From Membranipora membranacea (taxonomy: Eukaryota; Bryozoa; Gymnolaemata; Cheilostomatida; Membraniporidae): a stretch of 64,000 nucleotides of DNA. This document shows, in pieces, positions 26,001-39,000 of this stretch. The notes below the pieces were generated by a model. That model saw only the letters and a list, made by a program, of their open reading frames with translations, ran no database searches and was not told the origin of the DNA. The translations under genes and the position numbers were made by a program. The first letter of the stretch is position 1. Each line of letters starts with the position of its first letter. Location: positions 17,171,387 to 17,235,386 of the forward strand of contig OU612069.1 in the NCBI GenBank assembly GCA_914767715.1. Direction: 5' to 3'.

Positions 26001-29000
26001 TAACCACTGATAAAGCAATTGAAGGTGTGCATTGCTTAAAAGGAGAGAAAAATATGCTATAACTGTCCATATTTGCCAATCCGCATGCATATGATAAGAT
26101 CTGATTGGGAAGATTTTCGTGTAACACAATCACGAAATATATTCATATATCAGGAATTTGACATCATGAAATCATGAAATTAGTCTTCCAATATCATTGG
26201 GTCATGATTTCAAAGATATTATGGCTATTACAGGTTCACTTATCAAAAAGCTCAAAACTGTTTTTTATAAAGTGTTTAGATTAAATAGTTCAATTATGCT
26301 AGACATTCGTCTCATTACGATCCTCTGCACACACGTACACAAGTACACAGGTTTGTCTCCAGGAAAATGTAACTCCTGCATATTTAATACCTGTGTACAT
26401 GTGTACCTGTGTACAGAGGACCATAATGAGACGAGTGTCTAGAACGATTGAACTATTTAATCTAAACATATTTTACTATGACAACAGTGAACCTACAATA
26501 GCCATTTTATATCTTTGACATTATGACTTCATGACTAAAACCAGGGGCAGATAACCTTGCTTAGTAAGTTTTTGTGTTACACGGAAATCTTCCCATCTGA
26601 TTGCTATAACAGATCCTTCCAAAAGTTGATATGGAAGGAAACAATCACCACCAAATCCTGATTGAAATAAGAAATAAGTTTGCTATTTTGTATCACTGAT
26701 TGCTTTTTATCATGAATTTTTCATAGCAATTAAAAATCTATTCCTTTCTTTCATTTTTCTTATTAAAGTCCTTAATTACAAAATTTTTTTTAACAATGGC
26801 ATTTTCTGGTTGAGCTATTCCATGTCAAACCACAGCTGCCACACAGGAAAATAAGTGCTTATTGAATTCTGTATAGACCGAAACTTATGATATAAGGCTG
26901 CAATCAATGAATGAATGGTTTAATTAATTGCTGCAATCTCAGCATTGTCACATTGTGGGCAAGTAATTTGCACAGAATGATCGTCAAAATCAGTTTGAAA
27001 TTAATTATCTAGCGTAATTATTTACGCAGTTACTGTCTTACTAGTTGAAAATAAAGACGTCATCACCAAGTGCGTTATTTCATACCCTGATTTTTTAAAA
27101 TCTGTTTGTGCATATCATTTGCTGATTAATGAATTTTTTTAGGTTTAAGCCTCAATCAGTTATTTGTGAGCTATACACATTTGCAGTGGCAGTAGTAGTT
27201 TACGCTTTTAATAAGTATTTTTTCTTTTATGTACAAATAGGTTTTTGAGGTTTTCTCTGGGTACATACTATCATATGGCATCGGATCACCGTTTGTAGTC
27301 ACAAACGTATCTTCAGTTTCTCTATCGTCCAAACCAATCCAAAACGGTTTTCCAGTATCTTCGGATACACTGCAGAAAACAGATACCAAATACTGGAGAG
27401 ATATCAAGTGCAAATATTCGTTCCCTAAATTCTCAATTTGGAGACTAAAAAAGACCGAAATAATTCCTTATATCTGGATAGGTTAAAAAAATTGTACACC
27501 TATAAAATTGTATGATTTGTTTTACTGCAATGGTTTTTGACTGTCTCAAGGAACATGTTTAATTTGAGTTAAAAAAATAGTGAACTTGAATTGTCCGCCT
27601 CTGATTGGCCGGCCGCAACAGTAGATACTTACCATTTCATATATGACCACTCTCTAGACGTCTCTGGTATCGCAAGCCAACCTCCGTTATCAGCGCAATA
27701 TTGGTTAGCCTCATCAAAGGTATACTGTCCATCAACGTCATTAAACAACTCCTTTTCTGAATATGAGAAATCCCCTTGTATTGAGTTCCCGCAACCAGTG
27801 TATCATGAATTCACACGTAAAGTTAGCTAGCATATTTTAAATATATGAAAATTCAGACACTTTTGACCATCGATTTCAGCCATAGAATGTATGTTTCAAT
27901 GGCGGTGACAAAAACAACAGAACAACTTGGCTATATGACATAAAACAATGACCCCTCTACCTGTTGGTAGGTTTTGATTGAAGAAGTGTACACCCCAAAT
28001 GGTACAGTTGAGTCCAAGATCTACCATCCAATAAGGCTGACTCTCCCATTTAGTCGTCATTGTGCTGTTGTAGTCACCAGTAACACCATCATTCCCAATG
28101 TGCGGTCCATTCAACATACCGTCATTTTCGGAAACTGTAGATGCGATGCTAGATTTTCCTGTAATTGAGAATGAGTTTTCCCAAATGAGCATTTCATCAA
28201 AATTCCCGCAACTCAATGACTTTCTAGTTACATTGCAGTCATTGCTTTCTCATACCATGTAAGGCCTTCAAGTTCATGATTGCAGCGCATCAAGTAAATA
28301 TAGCGCTGACATTGAGTCGCCCCCTCATTAGCCGAACTCAGCTATTGCTAATATTTACTCCTCATTGGTAATGAACATTTTCTGAAGAAACTTACCTAGC
28401 GCTAAACTTCTATCAATGTCAACAAAGTATGTCAGAGTATCCCCAAAACCAGGTGACCTTGTTAGCTCATGATTAGAAGAGTAATTCAGTAAGTGACAAT
28501 CTCCGAGCAAAGGTAGGAAGTGAAAACCGAAACAGCCAAGAATAGAGAAGCATCTCTTTACACAGTCACTCAGACTCAGCTGCTGATATTTTGCAAAGTA
28601 ATGCATATCATCGCTGCTGTCTACTCTGTGTAGGACCAGCCGCTGATGGTGAGTGAGGTTGATGTTAGATATATCCTCAGGAACTACAGAAATAAAATTT
28701 ATGATTATGTAATATTCACCGAGCACATATATTATCCATTATCATGTGCTGTTTTTCTGATGAAGACCACTTTATACACAATTTTCTTGAACATTGCCCT
28801 TCTAGTCGTCTTAGACATGTTAAATATCGCAGCTCATGGGGCAAAGACTGTTTTCTCAGGCAAATGTGCATGACACTTAATGAGATTCTTTTTTAAAAGT
28901 CCATAGTTCCATACACTGGTAGCAAGCTCTTATTATGACAAAGTATATGCATCCACTTTTCGAAACATTTAATGTTTGTGATAGCTAATAAATCAATGAA

Positions 29001-29471
29001 TCAATCAAGAACACTCCCTGTCAATATCAGTTTTACTAAGCGTTTAAAATAACATGGATCTGACCCATTGGATTTTAATCAACCTTTTTAATCAACCATT
29101 GAACTTGATCTAAACTCTGTCAGAACTGATGCTGATAATTCGGGTGTAAATCCCAGAACACTACCTGTCTACAGTAAGGCTCTTTGTATGGTGCTAGTGG
29201 TAATTGTCTTAATGTTAATCAAAAGATATGTGGACATACCTTTTAAATAAGCATTCTGTAAGTTATTCCCTGCATTTTGGAACGCATTGTACAGGATGCA
29301 GTTAGCCTCTTTTCCCTCATTGCTGATAGAAAATGAGACGCAGCTGCTTTTGCGTGAGCACATGTACCCACAGACTTCTGGTGGTATTGAGGTAGCATGC
29401 ATATTCAGTGGACTCGTTGCGACAAACCTTGTTCTAGTACTGGAGCTTACATAAGCAATCGATGACTGTAC
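23090..29471 (-). CDS. Modular extracellular lectin-like protein (PAN, F5/8C-like, C-type lectin exons), 5' partial
   Basis: Exons on the minus strand: 29240-29471 and 28396-28683 (two PAN/apple-like modules with paired Cys); 27961-28158 (first half of an F5/8C or fucolectin-like galactose-binding domain, with PYWMVDLG and WGVHFFNQN); 27633-27756, 27269-27369 and 23805-23954 (C-type lectin domain, with ANQYCADNGGWLAIPE, PFWIGLDDRE and the closing NDMECDDNNGALCERK); 23090-23328 (second half of the galactose-binding domain, with DPIVYVG and REIEVHGTCP, then a stop). Every module is bounded by phase-1 introns. After the lectin exon, either the donor GTTAGT is used or a TAG ends the protein two codons on. 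Such proteins are usually secreted or membrane-bound recognition molecules. No start exon or signal peptide was found upstream, so the 5' end is missing. The large internal intron contains a SINE-like element and a foldback element. Confidence 0.6.
24428..24650 (+). mobile_element. tRNA-derived SINE-like element
   Basis: It begins with a tRNA-like head: a near-perfect A box (tagctcagttggttagagc) and B box (ggttcgaatcc) at normal spacing. The anticodon arm between them does not form the usual 5-bp stem, so this is not a working tRNA. A non-tRNA body follows to about 24650, ending near ctcagtcctcggatggaga. That arrangement is typical of a SINE inserted in an intron of the lectin-like gene. Confidence 0.5.
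24958..25310. repeat. Dispersed repeat, copy 2
   Basis: Same-orientation partner of 3150-3580, diverged and non-coding. It lies in the large intron of the lectin-like gene, about 300 bp after the SINE-like element. Confidence 0.5.
26099..26603. mobile_element. Foldback element of about 500 bp
   Basis: The two halves are imperfect reverse complements. The left arm (26099 to about 26352) has ctgattgggaagatttt, cgtgtaacac, tttagattaaatagttcaa and tcgtctcatta. The right arm (about 26388-26603) carries their complements in reverse order. The centre holds gtacac/gtgtac words around a roughly 35-bp loop. No coding capacity. It lies in the large intron of the lectin-like gene. Confidence 0.6.
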
Positions 29472-31350
29472 CTAAATAGGAGAGTAAATGCTATGCTGAA
29501 CACATTATTGAACAAGTAGATTTATCAGACAGATGTGAAATACAAAAATCTTTGAACAATCATAGCGTCTTTTTACCCATTTGCTGCATGAATCTTTCAC
29601 ATTTTTTGATCGATTCAGTCTGAAATAGCTCAAGTTTGTTAAAATAACTTCAAACAATGTGATTGTCAACATCATTGTGAATTTTCAGTAGGTATCTGTA
29701 TCTCATAAGTCTTAAGGGAACTGACCGTTTATAATAGGTAATACAATATCAAGTATCCGTCAAAAAATGTCAACCACCAATTTGACATACTCATATCGAA
29801 AAGCTATACGAAAATACAAAACATCTTTTAATTGCTGTAGATTTTATGGATCTACATTATCGACTAATTATGAGATTTGTGTACAACTTACCGCATATAA
29901 TGCTGTGCTATAAAAAATATGTATTGTGTAAATCCTGTGCAGGCAGTCCATGGCGTTCTATTGCCTGAAGTGACTGAATGATCACTTTGGACAATGTAAT
30001 GTCCGTACAAAGATATATAATATTTGTATGTTAATGACATTAACATACTACACATTGAATCATAGGAGTTAAATGTCACTGACGTTATTGACCAATGTCT
30101 CAATGAAGATTCTGAATAAACGGTAGACAGAATCTGTCCAATGAGAACGCTTCCCCATGTACTGAACCATGATGATGTACTTCTTGAAAACGGCTTTCCT
30201 GCGAAGGGAATGACTTCAATTATATGAACAATATAGCAAAATGAACTATGAAAATAAAAATTGTCCTTTGTTCTATTTACATGATAGGCCTGCTGTTTTT
30301 TGTCATCAACATCAGACAACAAAACTTGAGATAATTCAACAATGTACCTAGAGCAGCAGCAGATAAGTATTTGTTGGTGGAAATAATTATTACTACTAAA
30401 TTAGTGAAACATATTGCTAACTTTTAATCAACTGCTATATTTACAAAAGCTCCAACCTAAGCTAGCTAAAATTTGTGTTAGCAAATATTTAGTCAGCCCC
30501 TTGCTAGCTAGATTGAAATCTAGCCATTATTTAATCTTTTGTGGTATTTCATTCAAGTGCAGGTTGTTAATAAACACTGTTTATTTAAAAAATGGTGCCT
30601 CTTTGGTTAACATAAATCTAAACATTTCATTACAAACTTCATAGCACCAGAATTGTCTTGAGAAGCAAAGTAGAAAAACAATCTGTACTGAGTCAGATCT
30701 GTAACCTTCACATTGGTTTGGAAATCATTATTTCGATTCTGCCAAGCAAGGGTTGATACTGTTTTGCCTCTATCTATTAAAAGTCTAAGTTTGGTTTTCT
30801 ATCGCATCCGTCCTGCATTCAGAATTGTATCAAATTCAGGTGAGAGTTGGCTAGCCTTTTTCACAGTGGGCGACAATTGTGAAAAAATGATTATCCCGAT
30901 ATATTCGAGTGCAATATATATGATATAGCAAGTGCCCACACACTTTTTTTTCAGTTTATCTATTGTCACCTTATATATGGTATTCAATTCATTGACAACT
31001 TGTCCTATAAATAATGCCCACAATAGATTATTTTTGTTGCATAAACAGGCTTTATCTATCATCGCCAATGTGCATTACATTCCGTATTATCTCATTCCAA
31101 TCGAAACCGTTACGCGATAATCACAACTTCTGCCACTTCCTAAGCTTGTTTGTTATTTCATTTCACTTTTTGCGATTTAAACACCATACCTGGTTCAGCT
31201 TTCGTGATCAACACTTACTTTTATCAACCTTCATTAGAGACAAACCCTACTCATCTTCTTTGATCAAGGGACGGTCATCCAACAATCTACATGTTTAATG
31301 CACAATGACTCTATGATCCATCAACATGTTACGAAGACATTTTTATTTAG

Positions 31351-34300
31351 ATGATTGACAACGAAGACTACTTACATGAGTTTAAGAGGGATTACTCCTG
31401 TAGTGTAGGAGGTAAATACAATCTACAGGTCCAGGTGAAGCACTTGGTACAACTAGCGGAGTTTTATTACAAGAAATACCAGAAAACTGATGACAGGACA
31501 GATTAGCTCAGAGTAAGTTATAATAAAAGAATAAAATTATCTGAAGCAAGACAGAAATTTGTTAGTATAATAAAACTAAGCAGTGCTCCTTAGTCTTACT
31601 ATTTCTTTTAGCATGTTCCACCCTTAGACCTCAAACCAACACGGCATCCTGAAACCTGTCTTTTAACAACCAGATATCACGAACCAATACTTTTTGACTT
31701 TCACAAAGTCATTGCTTTATGCTTTATGTATATAGTAATTTAGTGCATATTGTAAGAATGATATGCTCCTTGATACGTCAACAAAATAACCAACCCAACT
31801 TCTGCAGATTTCAACCTAATTATATTAGGACAATTATTGTGTCATTGTACAGGCGCACGCACTCTTCAACTCTGTATCTGTGAGAAAACCAGGATATGAC
31901 AGCTGGAAAGAGAGAGTATTCGAGGTTCAGCAGTCATTCTGGAAGGACCACCTATGATCAACAGCTGAAAATAACTACTGATCTTCTCTGCCATCTACAT
32001 GAGATACGAGATGAGGTACGAATCAAAAACCAAGTAACTAATGGTCTATCCATGCGCTTCAATGTAGGTACAAGAAAACCGACCGGAGATATGATGGGAC
32101 AGCTAGTTCATTCTGCTCAAACAGTATCTAGACTTTGCACAGAGAGAATGATTGACTTTGTTCACACTATCATAGATAAAAGTGTGCAAACTCTGGTCCA
32201 GGAACCACCATGCTGGGTTTGCGGCTATAGCTATAGGGTCATTAGCTCGAGGGGAGGCAACCCCGTACTCAGATCTCGAGTATATATTTTTGATTGAACA
32301 GAAAACACCGCTAACAGAAGATTATTTCAGGAAACTAGCCATGACCAGCTATTTCCTGATAGGTAATCTCGGCGAAACTAAGCTTAAGTATATGGCTATA
32401 GAGGAACTGAATGGATGGTCTGATGACGAAGCAAAGAATGGATTTAAAATCGATGGGTTGTCTGCAGAGGCTGGAAACATACCAACTGGTAATAGACTAA
32501 AAAGCGATGCATACACCTTCATAACTACACCCAGTGCATTGGCCTATGGCTACGGCATGTACTGAATAACCCTACAAAGGATTCCGTTAAAGGCGATGCT
32601 CTCAAATATGACAGAGGTATACACATATGAGAAGAGTAAGCTACTCTCACGCTTTAAAGTTCTCAATCAAGCTCGTTGAAGAACGGGTCGTTGCAAACAG
32701 AGAAATGCTGGCAAATGATATGAAGAAGATTGAGTTTACCCCTGATGATCGCTTACTAAAACAATCCTACACAGTAGATGTGAAGAGGCAACTCTACAGA
32801 TTTCCCTCAATACTGCTGTATGATCTGGCCGTAATCCATCAGGTGTTTGGAAAATACGCATGGTCAAATGCAGAACAACTGCTTTCCAAAGGAGAAATAT
32901 TGAAGGATTTTTATGAATCACTAATGTTCAAGCTTTCCGTTGCCTGTTTTGTAAGACTGTCAGCTTACCTGTACCATGACTCTCAAGATGACAGAATTTC
33001 GACGGCAGAGAAGAAAGCAGTAGAAACTACAAAAGTAAAACTCTGCACTAAAACATCTGGGGATAGATTGTACGTCCACACAGGTCTAATCCTGGCACTA
33101 GCTGATTTGATGTTCCCTTTGAAAGATGAACTAGGAGAAGCACATGCTGATCAATTAGGTGCTGCATGTGAGGGCTATCAAACAAAAGCTGACGCAGATG
33201 ACCGGACATTACTATGCAAGATATCAACACTCCAGCATACTGGGCACACATTACAAGCATTCAAATTGCTAAATGAGCAAGTCGGGCCAGTTCAGCAGTT
33301 AGTCGATGAGGACATTCTAGACTGGTTTGGCTGTCATAATGCCATCTGTAAACCAGAAATCAAGTATCAGGCTGCAAATATTTTCATTGATAACTTATAC
33401 TTTGTGAAAGGGCTGAAACTTCTAAGTCATCTCAAAGAGAATTACAAGGAATACAACAAAATATCGGTTATTTCATAGGATTGCTACCTGCCAGCGTCAT
33501 CTGGGAAATCAAACTGCTGCTCTTCACACCCTTCTGGGGAATGTTCATGAAGATTCATCAGGAGAATACTCTCTTAGCATAGGGCGCTTATATGTTGATT
33601 TGAGAGTATCTCCTATGTGAGAGCATGCCAAGAAGTGAAGTTTGATTATTATGGTGAACCTATCGACAGCTCAGAAGAAAGCAACATTGGGAGAGACCTA
33701 CAAAAGTTGGCGACTGAGGAAAGACTACTTTTTTTACAGCAGCCAACCTCAGCCTTGTTTGAGTGTATAGAGGCACTGGCGTATTTGTATGATGAACAGT
33801 ATGACCAGGCCACCTCAGTCGAGTACAGCAGAAATGATCAGAGTATGTTTGAAAATTTGTATGGAGAGGAGAGTTTAGTACCTGAAGCTGCTCATGGATA
33901 TTATGTAGTCGGATTGGCCCTCTACAAACAAGAGCATTATGAACAGGCTAAAATGTACTTCGAAAATTCAACGGCAACATACTACAGGATTTACAGTAAG
34001 ATTGTCGATCATCCAAAAGTTGCTCTGTTAATACTAATAACCGGCATAAACTATATTGAAATAGGTGATTTATCTGCAGCTGAGGGGTGTATGATTTCAT
34101 CCCTTGACATGTACAAACGTATCTACGGTGAAAACAACTTTTGTTCGGACATGGCCGATACTGTGAACTACAGAGGATATATAATGGAACTTATGAGGCA
34201 GTATGATGCAGCAACAAAATACTACAAATATGCGATAAAAATGTAAAAGTGTGTACATGGCGAGACTAGTGACCATTCAGATATTGCTACAGCACTGAAT

Positions 34301-35745
34301 AGCCTTGGGCTCACTTACTCTAGTATGAGTAGGTATCATACTGACTCTCGTGATCTGACTGGGCATGTAGATCACTGATAAACTAGGCTATCATTACCAC
34401 AAAGCAGGTGTCGTAAGGCTAAGTATGCATCATGCGTGACTTGAATTTGCGCATGTGCAAGAACAATGAGTTTAGTTTGGGTTCTGATTGCAACTTTGGA
34501 AAGGGAAAATTGGATACCCCCTGCATAAACTGTCAATAAAAATCAGCTAATAATGACAAGAGAGGATAACTATCAATAACAAATCCGCACGCTTTGGGGA
34601 GTATGTCACCAGAGCAGGTAGCCAATCAGATGGCTTCGGAATTCCGAGACTCAATTTTGCAGAGATAGGCTCATGCCCAGAGCTGAGCATGCGCAGAATG
34701 AGTAGGTATGACAAAGCTGAAGAATACTACAGACTATCACTAGACATGCGTCAGCGTATACATGGTGAGGATCAAGATCATTCTGATATTGCTCAGTTAC
34801 TGAATAATCTGGGTACCATATTCTACGCTATGAATGAGTATAACAAAGCTGCAGAATACCACAGACTATCACTAGAAATGGAAAAGCGTATACATGGTGC
34901 GAATGGTGATCATTCTGATATCGCTACGTCACTGACTGAACTAGGTAGCACATTCAGAGCAATGAATGAGTATAACAAAGCTGAAGGGTACTACAGACTT
35001 TCGTTAGAAATGAGTAGGCGTATACACGGTGAGAATAGTGACCACTCCGTTATCGCTCTGTCACCGAATAATCTAGGTACCACATTCTATGCATTGAATG
35101 AGTATAACGAAGCTGAAGGGTACCACAGACTATCGTTAGAAATGAGTAAGCATATACACGGTGAGAATAGTGACCACTCCGTTATCGCTCTGTCACTGAA
35201 TAATCTAGGTACCACATTCTATGCATGGAATGAGTATAACAACGCTGAAGAATACCATAGACTATCGTTAGAAATGTATAAGCGTATACATGGTGAGACT
35301 AGTGACCATTCTGATATTGCCACTACACTGACTGAACTGGGTACCACCTACAATGCAATTTATGAGGTTGACAAAGCTGCAGAATACTGCAGGCTAACAC
35401 TAGAAATGTATAAGCGTATACATGGTGAGAATAGTGACCATTCCGTACTCGGGTACTGCATATCAAGCAATGAATGAATATATCAAAGCTGAAAAATACT
35501 ACAGACTATGGTTAGAAATGAGTAAGCGTGATATTGCTTCGTCACTGAATAATCTGGGTAACAACTACTACGCAATGAATGAGTATAACAAAGCTTCAGA
35601 ACACTACAGACTATGTTTAGCCATGTTTCAGCGTATACATGGTGAGAATAGTGATCATTCTGATATTGTAGTGATAAGGAATAATCTGGTTATCAAAGAC
35701 AAAGAAATGAGAGACAGACGACGAATATGTTGTCTGATCAGCTGA
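31351..35745 (+). pseudogene. Nucleotidyltransferase-TPR gene, copy 2 (inverted, heavily mutated)
   Basis: This is a paralogue of the minus-strand gene at 8318-13603, with the same architecture. Exon 31351-31512 equals the first exon (162 bp, ATG directly after TTTAG) but has an in-frame TAG at 31504. The second exon starts at 31853 after TTGTACAG. Lesions visible against copy 1: an 11-bp deletion near 31950, an extra base near 32212 just before the GSLARGEATPYSDLEY motif, frame breaks near 32550-32630, 33478-33617 and 34246, and a 361-bp insertion at 34337-34697. The TPR array (34689-35745) then resumes with 44-residue units, with another break near 35470. The 7-T tract near 33729 keeps frame where copy 1 has eight. 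Shared intron sequence shows the duplication was at DNA level, not by retrotransposition. Confidence 0.75.
34337..34697. mobile_element. 361-bp insertion in the TPR pseudogene
   Basis: The insertion is flanked by identical 12-bp direct repeats, atgagtaggtat, at 34325-34336 and 34698-34709, inside what should be a continuous TPR unit. The insert is non-coding and holds gcgcatg/catgcgc words. No clear terminal inverted repeat is seen. The direct repeat suggests a target duplication, but its true length may be shorter because the flank is part of a repeated coding motif. Confidence 0.5.
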
Positions 35746-36063
35746 GGGGGTTCTATGCATTTACCATATTGTTTTTTGCATGAGAAATACCCTGTACCAC
35801 ATGCTGTTTTTGCTGAGACCAACTTTAATCTAAGAATATGGGTATCTCAGAACTTTAAAATGATGCCCTATTGATCTACATTTATTTCATATGCTCATTT
35901 GCTCGTCAAATAAAATACCCACAGGCAAAGATAGTTTGTGATATTATAATAATCTTGTGGATAACAGTATGCTGAGACTTTGGTAAACTATTCTTCACTC
36001 GAGCTTCTATCATTACAATTTGTGCGATAGTAAGTATGTCCAGAGCCTTTTCCTATGTGGTTT

Positions 36064-39000
36064 TATTCTTCAGATGAGTTGTTGTCCTATTCTATATGCA
36101 GTTGTCGCTCTCAACTCTGCATTGACTGGAAGCGGTGAGAAAAAGGCCAAACAACTGCCTGCTATCCTCTTTTCAATCTGTGAAGAGAAGTTTGGCTTAG
36201 TTGCGAAACGAGGTGGAACTCAGTGCACCAAAATACCAAATAGACGCCAATGTGAGAAAGGCAAACTGAGAACTCAGCAACGCGCGCTGAGAGAGAGAAT
36301 GAGAAATTGCGCTGAATCAGAAAGGCATGGGCTTTTTGTATTGCTTAATGATGTCAAGGAACGAAAAAGAAGGCTAGCCAGAACTGAGGCCTTGAGGAAG
36401 AAGAAGCGAAAGAACTTGAACAATTTCATGAAAAATCCATACGGATTAGCCAAGAAGTTGTTTGAGCAGAGCAAGAGTGGCGAGCTCAAAGCTAGTCAGG
36501 CAGAAGTTGAGGCGCACTTGGCAAAAGTGTACGGTAACAAGAGCGAGGTGAACACTGATATTGCTGGGCTTAAACGTCCAACATCTCTAGGTTTCAGTTT
36601 TGAGATGGGTGATATCAAGCTTGGAGAAGTTGCACATGTAGTTACCAAGGCACTTGCCAAAAGTGCTCCAGGCATTAATGGCACCAGTTATAAGCTATAC
36701 AAGAAATGTCCAGGCATACTGGAGATCTTGACAAAAGTGCTCACCCAAATCTAGAAGTCTGGCAAGATCCCAGATGAGTGGTGTTGTGCGAATGGTGTGT
36801 ATATACCGAAAGAGGATAAGGCGGAGGACCTAGGGCAGTTTAGACCAATATCACTGCTAAATGTAGAAGGCAAGATATTCTTCAGCGTTCTGGCAAAACG
36901 CCTGACAGATTATCTTATGAACAATGGATTCATTGATCCATCAGTTCAGAAGGCAGGCATCCCAGGATTCCCTGGATGTCTTGAGCCTGTGAGCATGATT
37001 TGGTCAGCAATAAAATCTGCTAAGCAAGCAAAATCAAACCTTGAGGTAATCTGGTTGGATTTGGCGAATGCCTATGGTTCTGTACCGCACAGCATAATTG
37101 ACCTCGCACTATCACACTTCTGGGTGCCCGACAGGCTGAGGGTTATGGTTGAGCGCTACTATAAAAAGTTCAAAATGCGATTCACTACTAAGAACTTTAC
37201 CACGACCTGGCAAGAGCTGGCAGTAGGCATCCCTATGGGATGTGCTATACCACCTTTGCTATTCGTTATGGTGATGGAGATATTTATACGGAATTCACAA
37301 GGCAGTTTGAATGGGATCCAGGTTGCGAATAACCAGATACTACCGCAGATGAGGGCCTTTATGGACGATATTACAATAATAACACCAGATAAGGCCCGGG
37401 TTTTAGCTTCAATCGATAGACTGCATGAGTTGATAGAGAGATGTGCGAAGCGATTTAAACCTAGCAAGAGCCGGTCCCTGTCTTTGTGTAAAGGCAAACC
37501 TGTACCAAATACCTACCTCATAGGAACAGAGCGTATTCCCAAGCTTGCAGAGCAGCCTGTGAAGAGCTTAGGAAGATGGTATAGTTTACCGATCATAGAC
37601 AGGTTTCGCGGAAACGAGGTGCAAAAACAACTCATTACAGGGCTGCACACGATTGAAAAATGTGGTCTGTCTGGTAAATACAAAGCCTGGATTCTCAACT
37701 TTGCACTCATGCCTCGAATTCTGTGGCCTCTGACAGCTTATGATATTCCGCTTACACCAGTTGAGAGAATGGAGCAAATGATTAACAAGCACATGCTTAA
37801 GTGGCTCGGAGCTCCAAGGAGCTTCAACACTAATGCACTGTATGCCAGTTCGTTTACTCTTTCACTACCTATGAAATCGCTTGTGGAAGAGTACAAAACA
37901 TAAAAAGCGAGACTGGATATGATGTTGACCGAGTCACCAGACCAGGTGATAAGGGAATGTGCTCCAAAAATTGACACTGGTAAAAAATGGTCTGTCACAG
38001 AGACTGTCAGAGATGCCAAATCTCGACTGAAGATAAGTGAGATTGTGGGTGCTGTGACCATGGGCGTCAGAAGGATTTACCAAGGGGTGCTCCTTTTAGC
38101 TGTGGAGTAGTTAGTGGCATGTGTAAGCGGGGAGGGTGTGGGAGGGGCGCAAAGAGTCCCGAAAAGAGACATTCTGGTACATACCAGCCAACTTTTATGG
38201 ATGAGCAACACCAAGCATGATACCAAAAATATTTAACAGCAACAGCCTCTTGCCCGGGCCCCGATTAAAAGTTCTAGCGATAAAAGAAAACATTGAGTTC
38301 CAATTGTTAAAAAAAAAATTTAAACCTCCCAAGGGGTGCTCACTTGAGCACCCTGAGCACCCCTTCTGACGCCCATGGCTGTGACAACTGCACGTCATGG
38401 CATCGGCTGGGAAGCAAACCGGTGGCTCTCAAAGGAAAGCCCAAAGGTTAGACGGGAGATGGTAGTTGATGAGGTGCGCAAGATGGAAGAGGAGCGCCGC
38501 CAGACACAAGCTGTAGGCCAAGCCAAATAAGGTAGGTGGACTTGTTGGGAGTCTGTTGAGCAGCGTCAGCTCAAATGGACTGAATTGTGGTCGATGGAGC
38601 CACAAAGGATCAGCTTTCTGGTTGGTGCAGCTTATGATCAACTACCGACCCCGGCAAACCTGGAACGCTGGAATTTGACCGAGAACTCGAAATGCGCCGA
38701 GTGCTCGGCCAAGGGCACACTTCGACATATACTGTCGAATTGCCAACAGAGCCTGGGAAGATACATGTAGGGGCATAATCAAGTCCTGAAAGTATTGTGT
38801 AAATATGTCACGGAGAAGTGTGAATATGCTAATGCTGGTGGTGAAGCGTGTGAAAAGATTTTGCGCAAAAAGGGATTGATGAACAGCGGAGAATGGCAGG
38901 TGAGATGCGACCTCACAGAGCAGCTCAGCATGCCGCAGCATATTGTGATCACGAACCAAAGACCAGACTTAATTGTTTGGTCTGACAAAGAAAAAGCACT

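Noticed and set aside
27235-27369. Lectin middle exon extending to donor TATTT|GTACAT
   Set aside because: Its phase does not fit the next exon; the earlier donor GATA|GTATGT gives a continuous C-type lectin domain.
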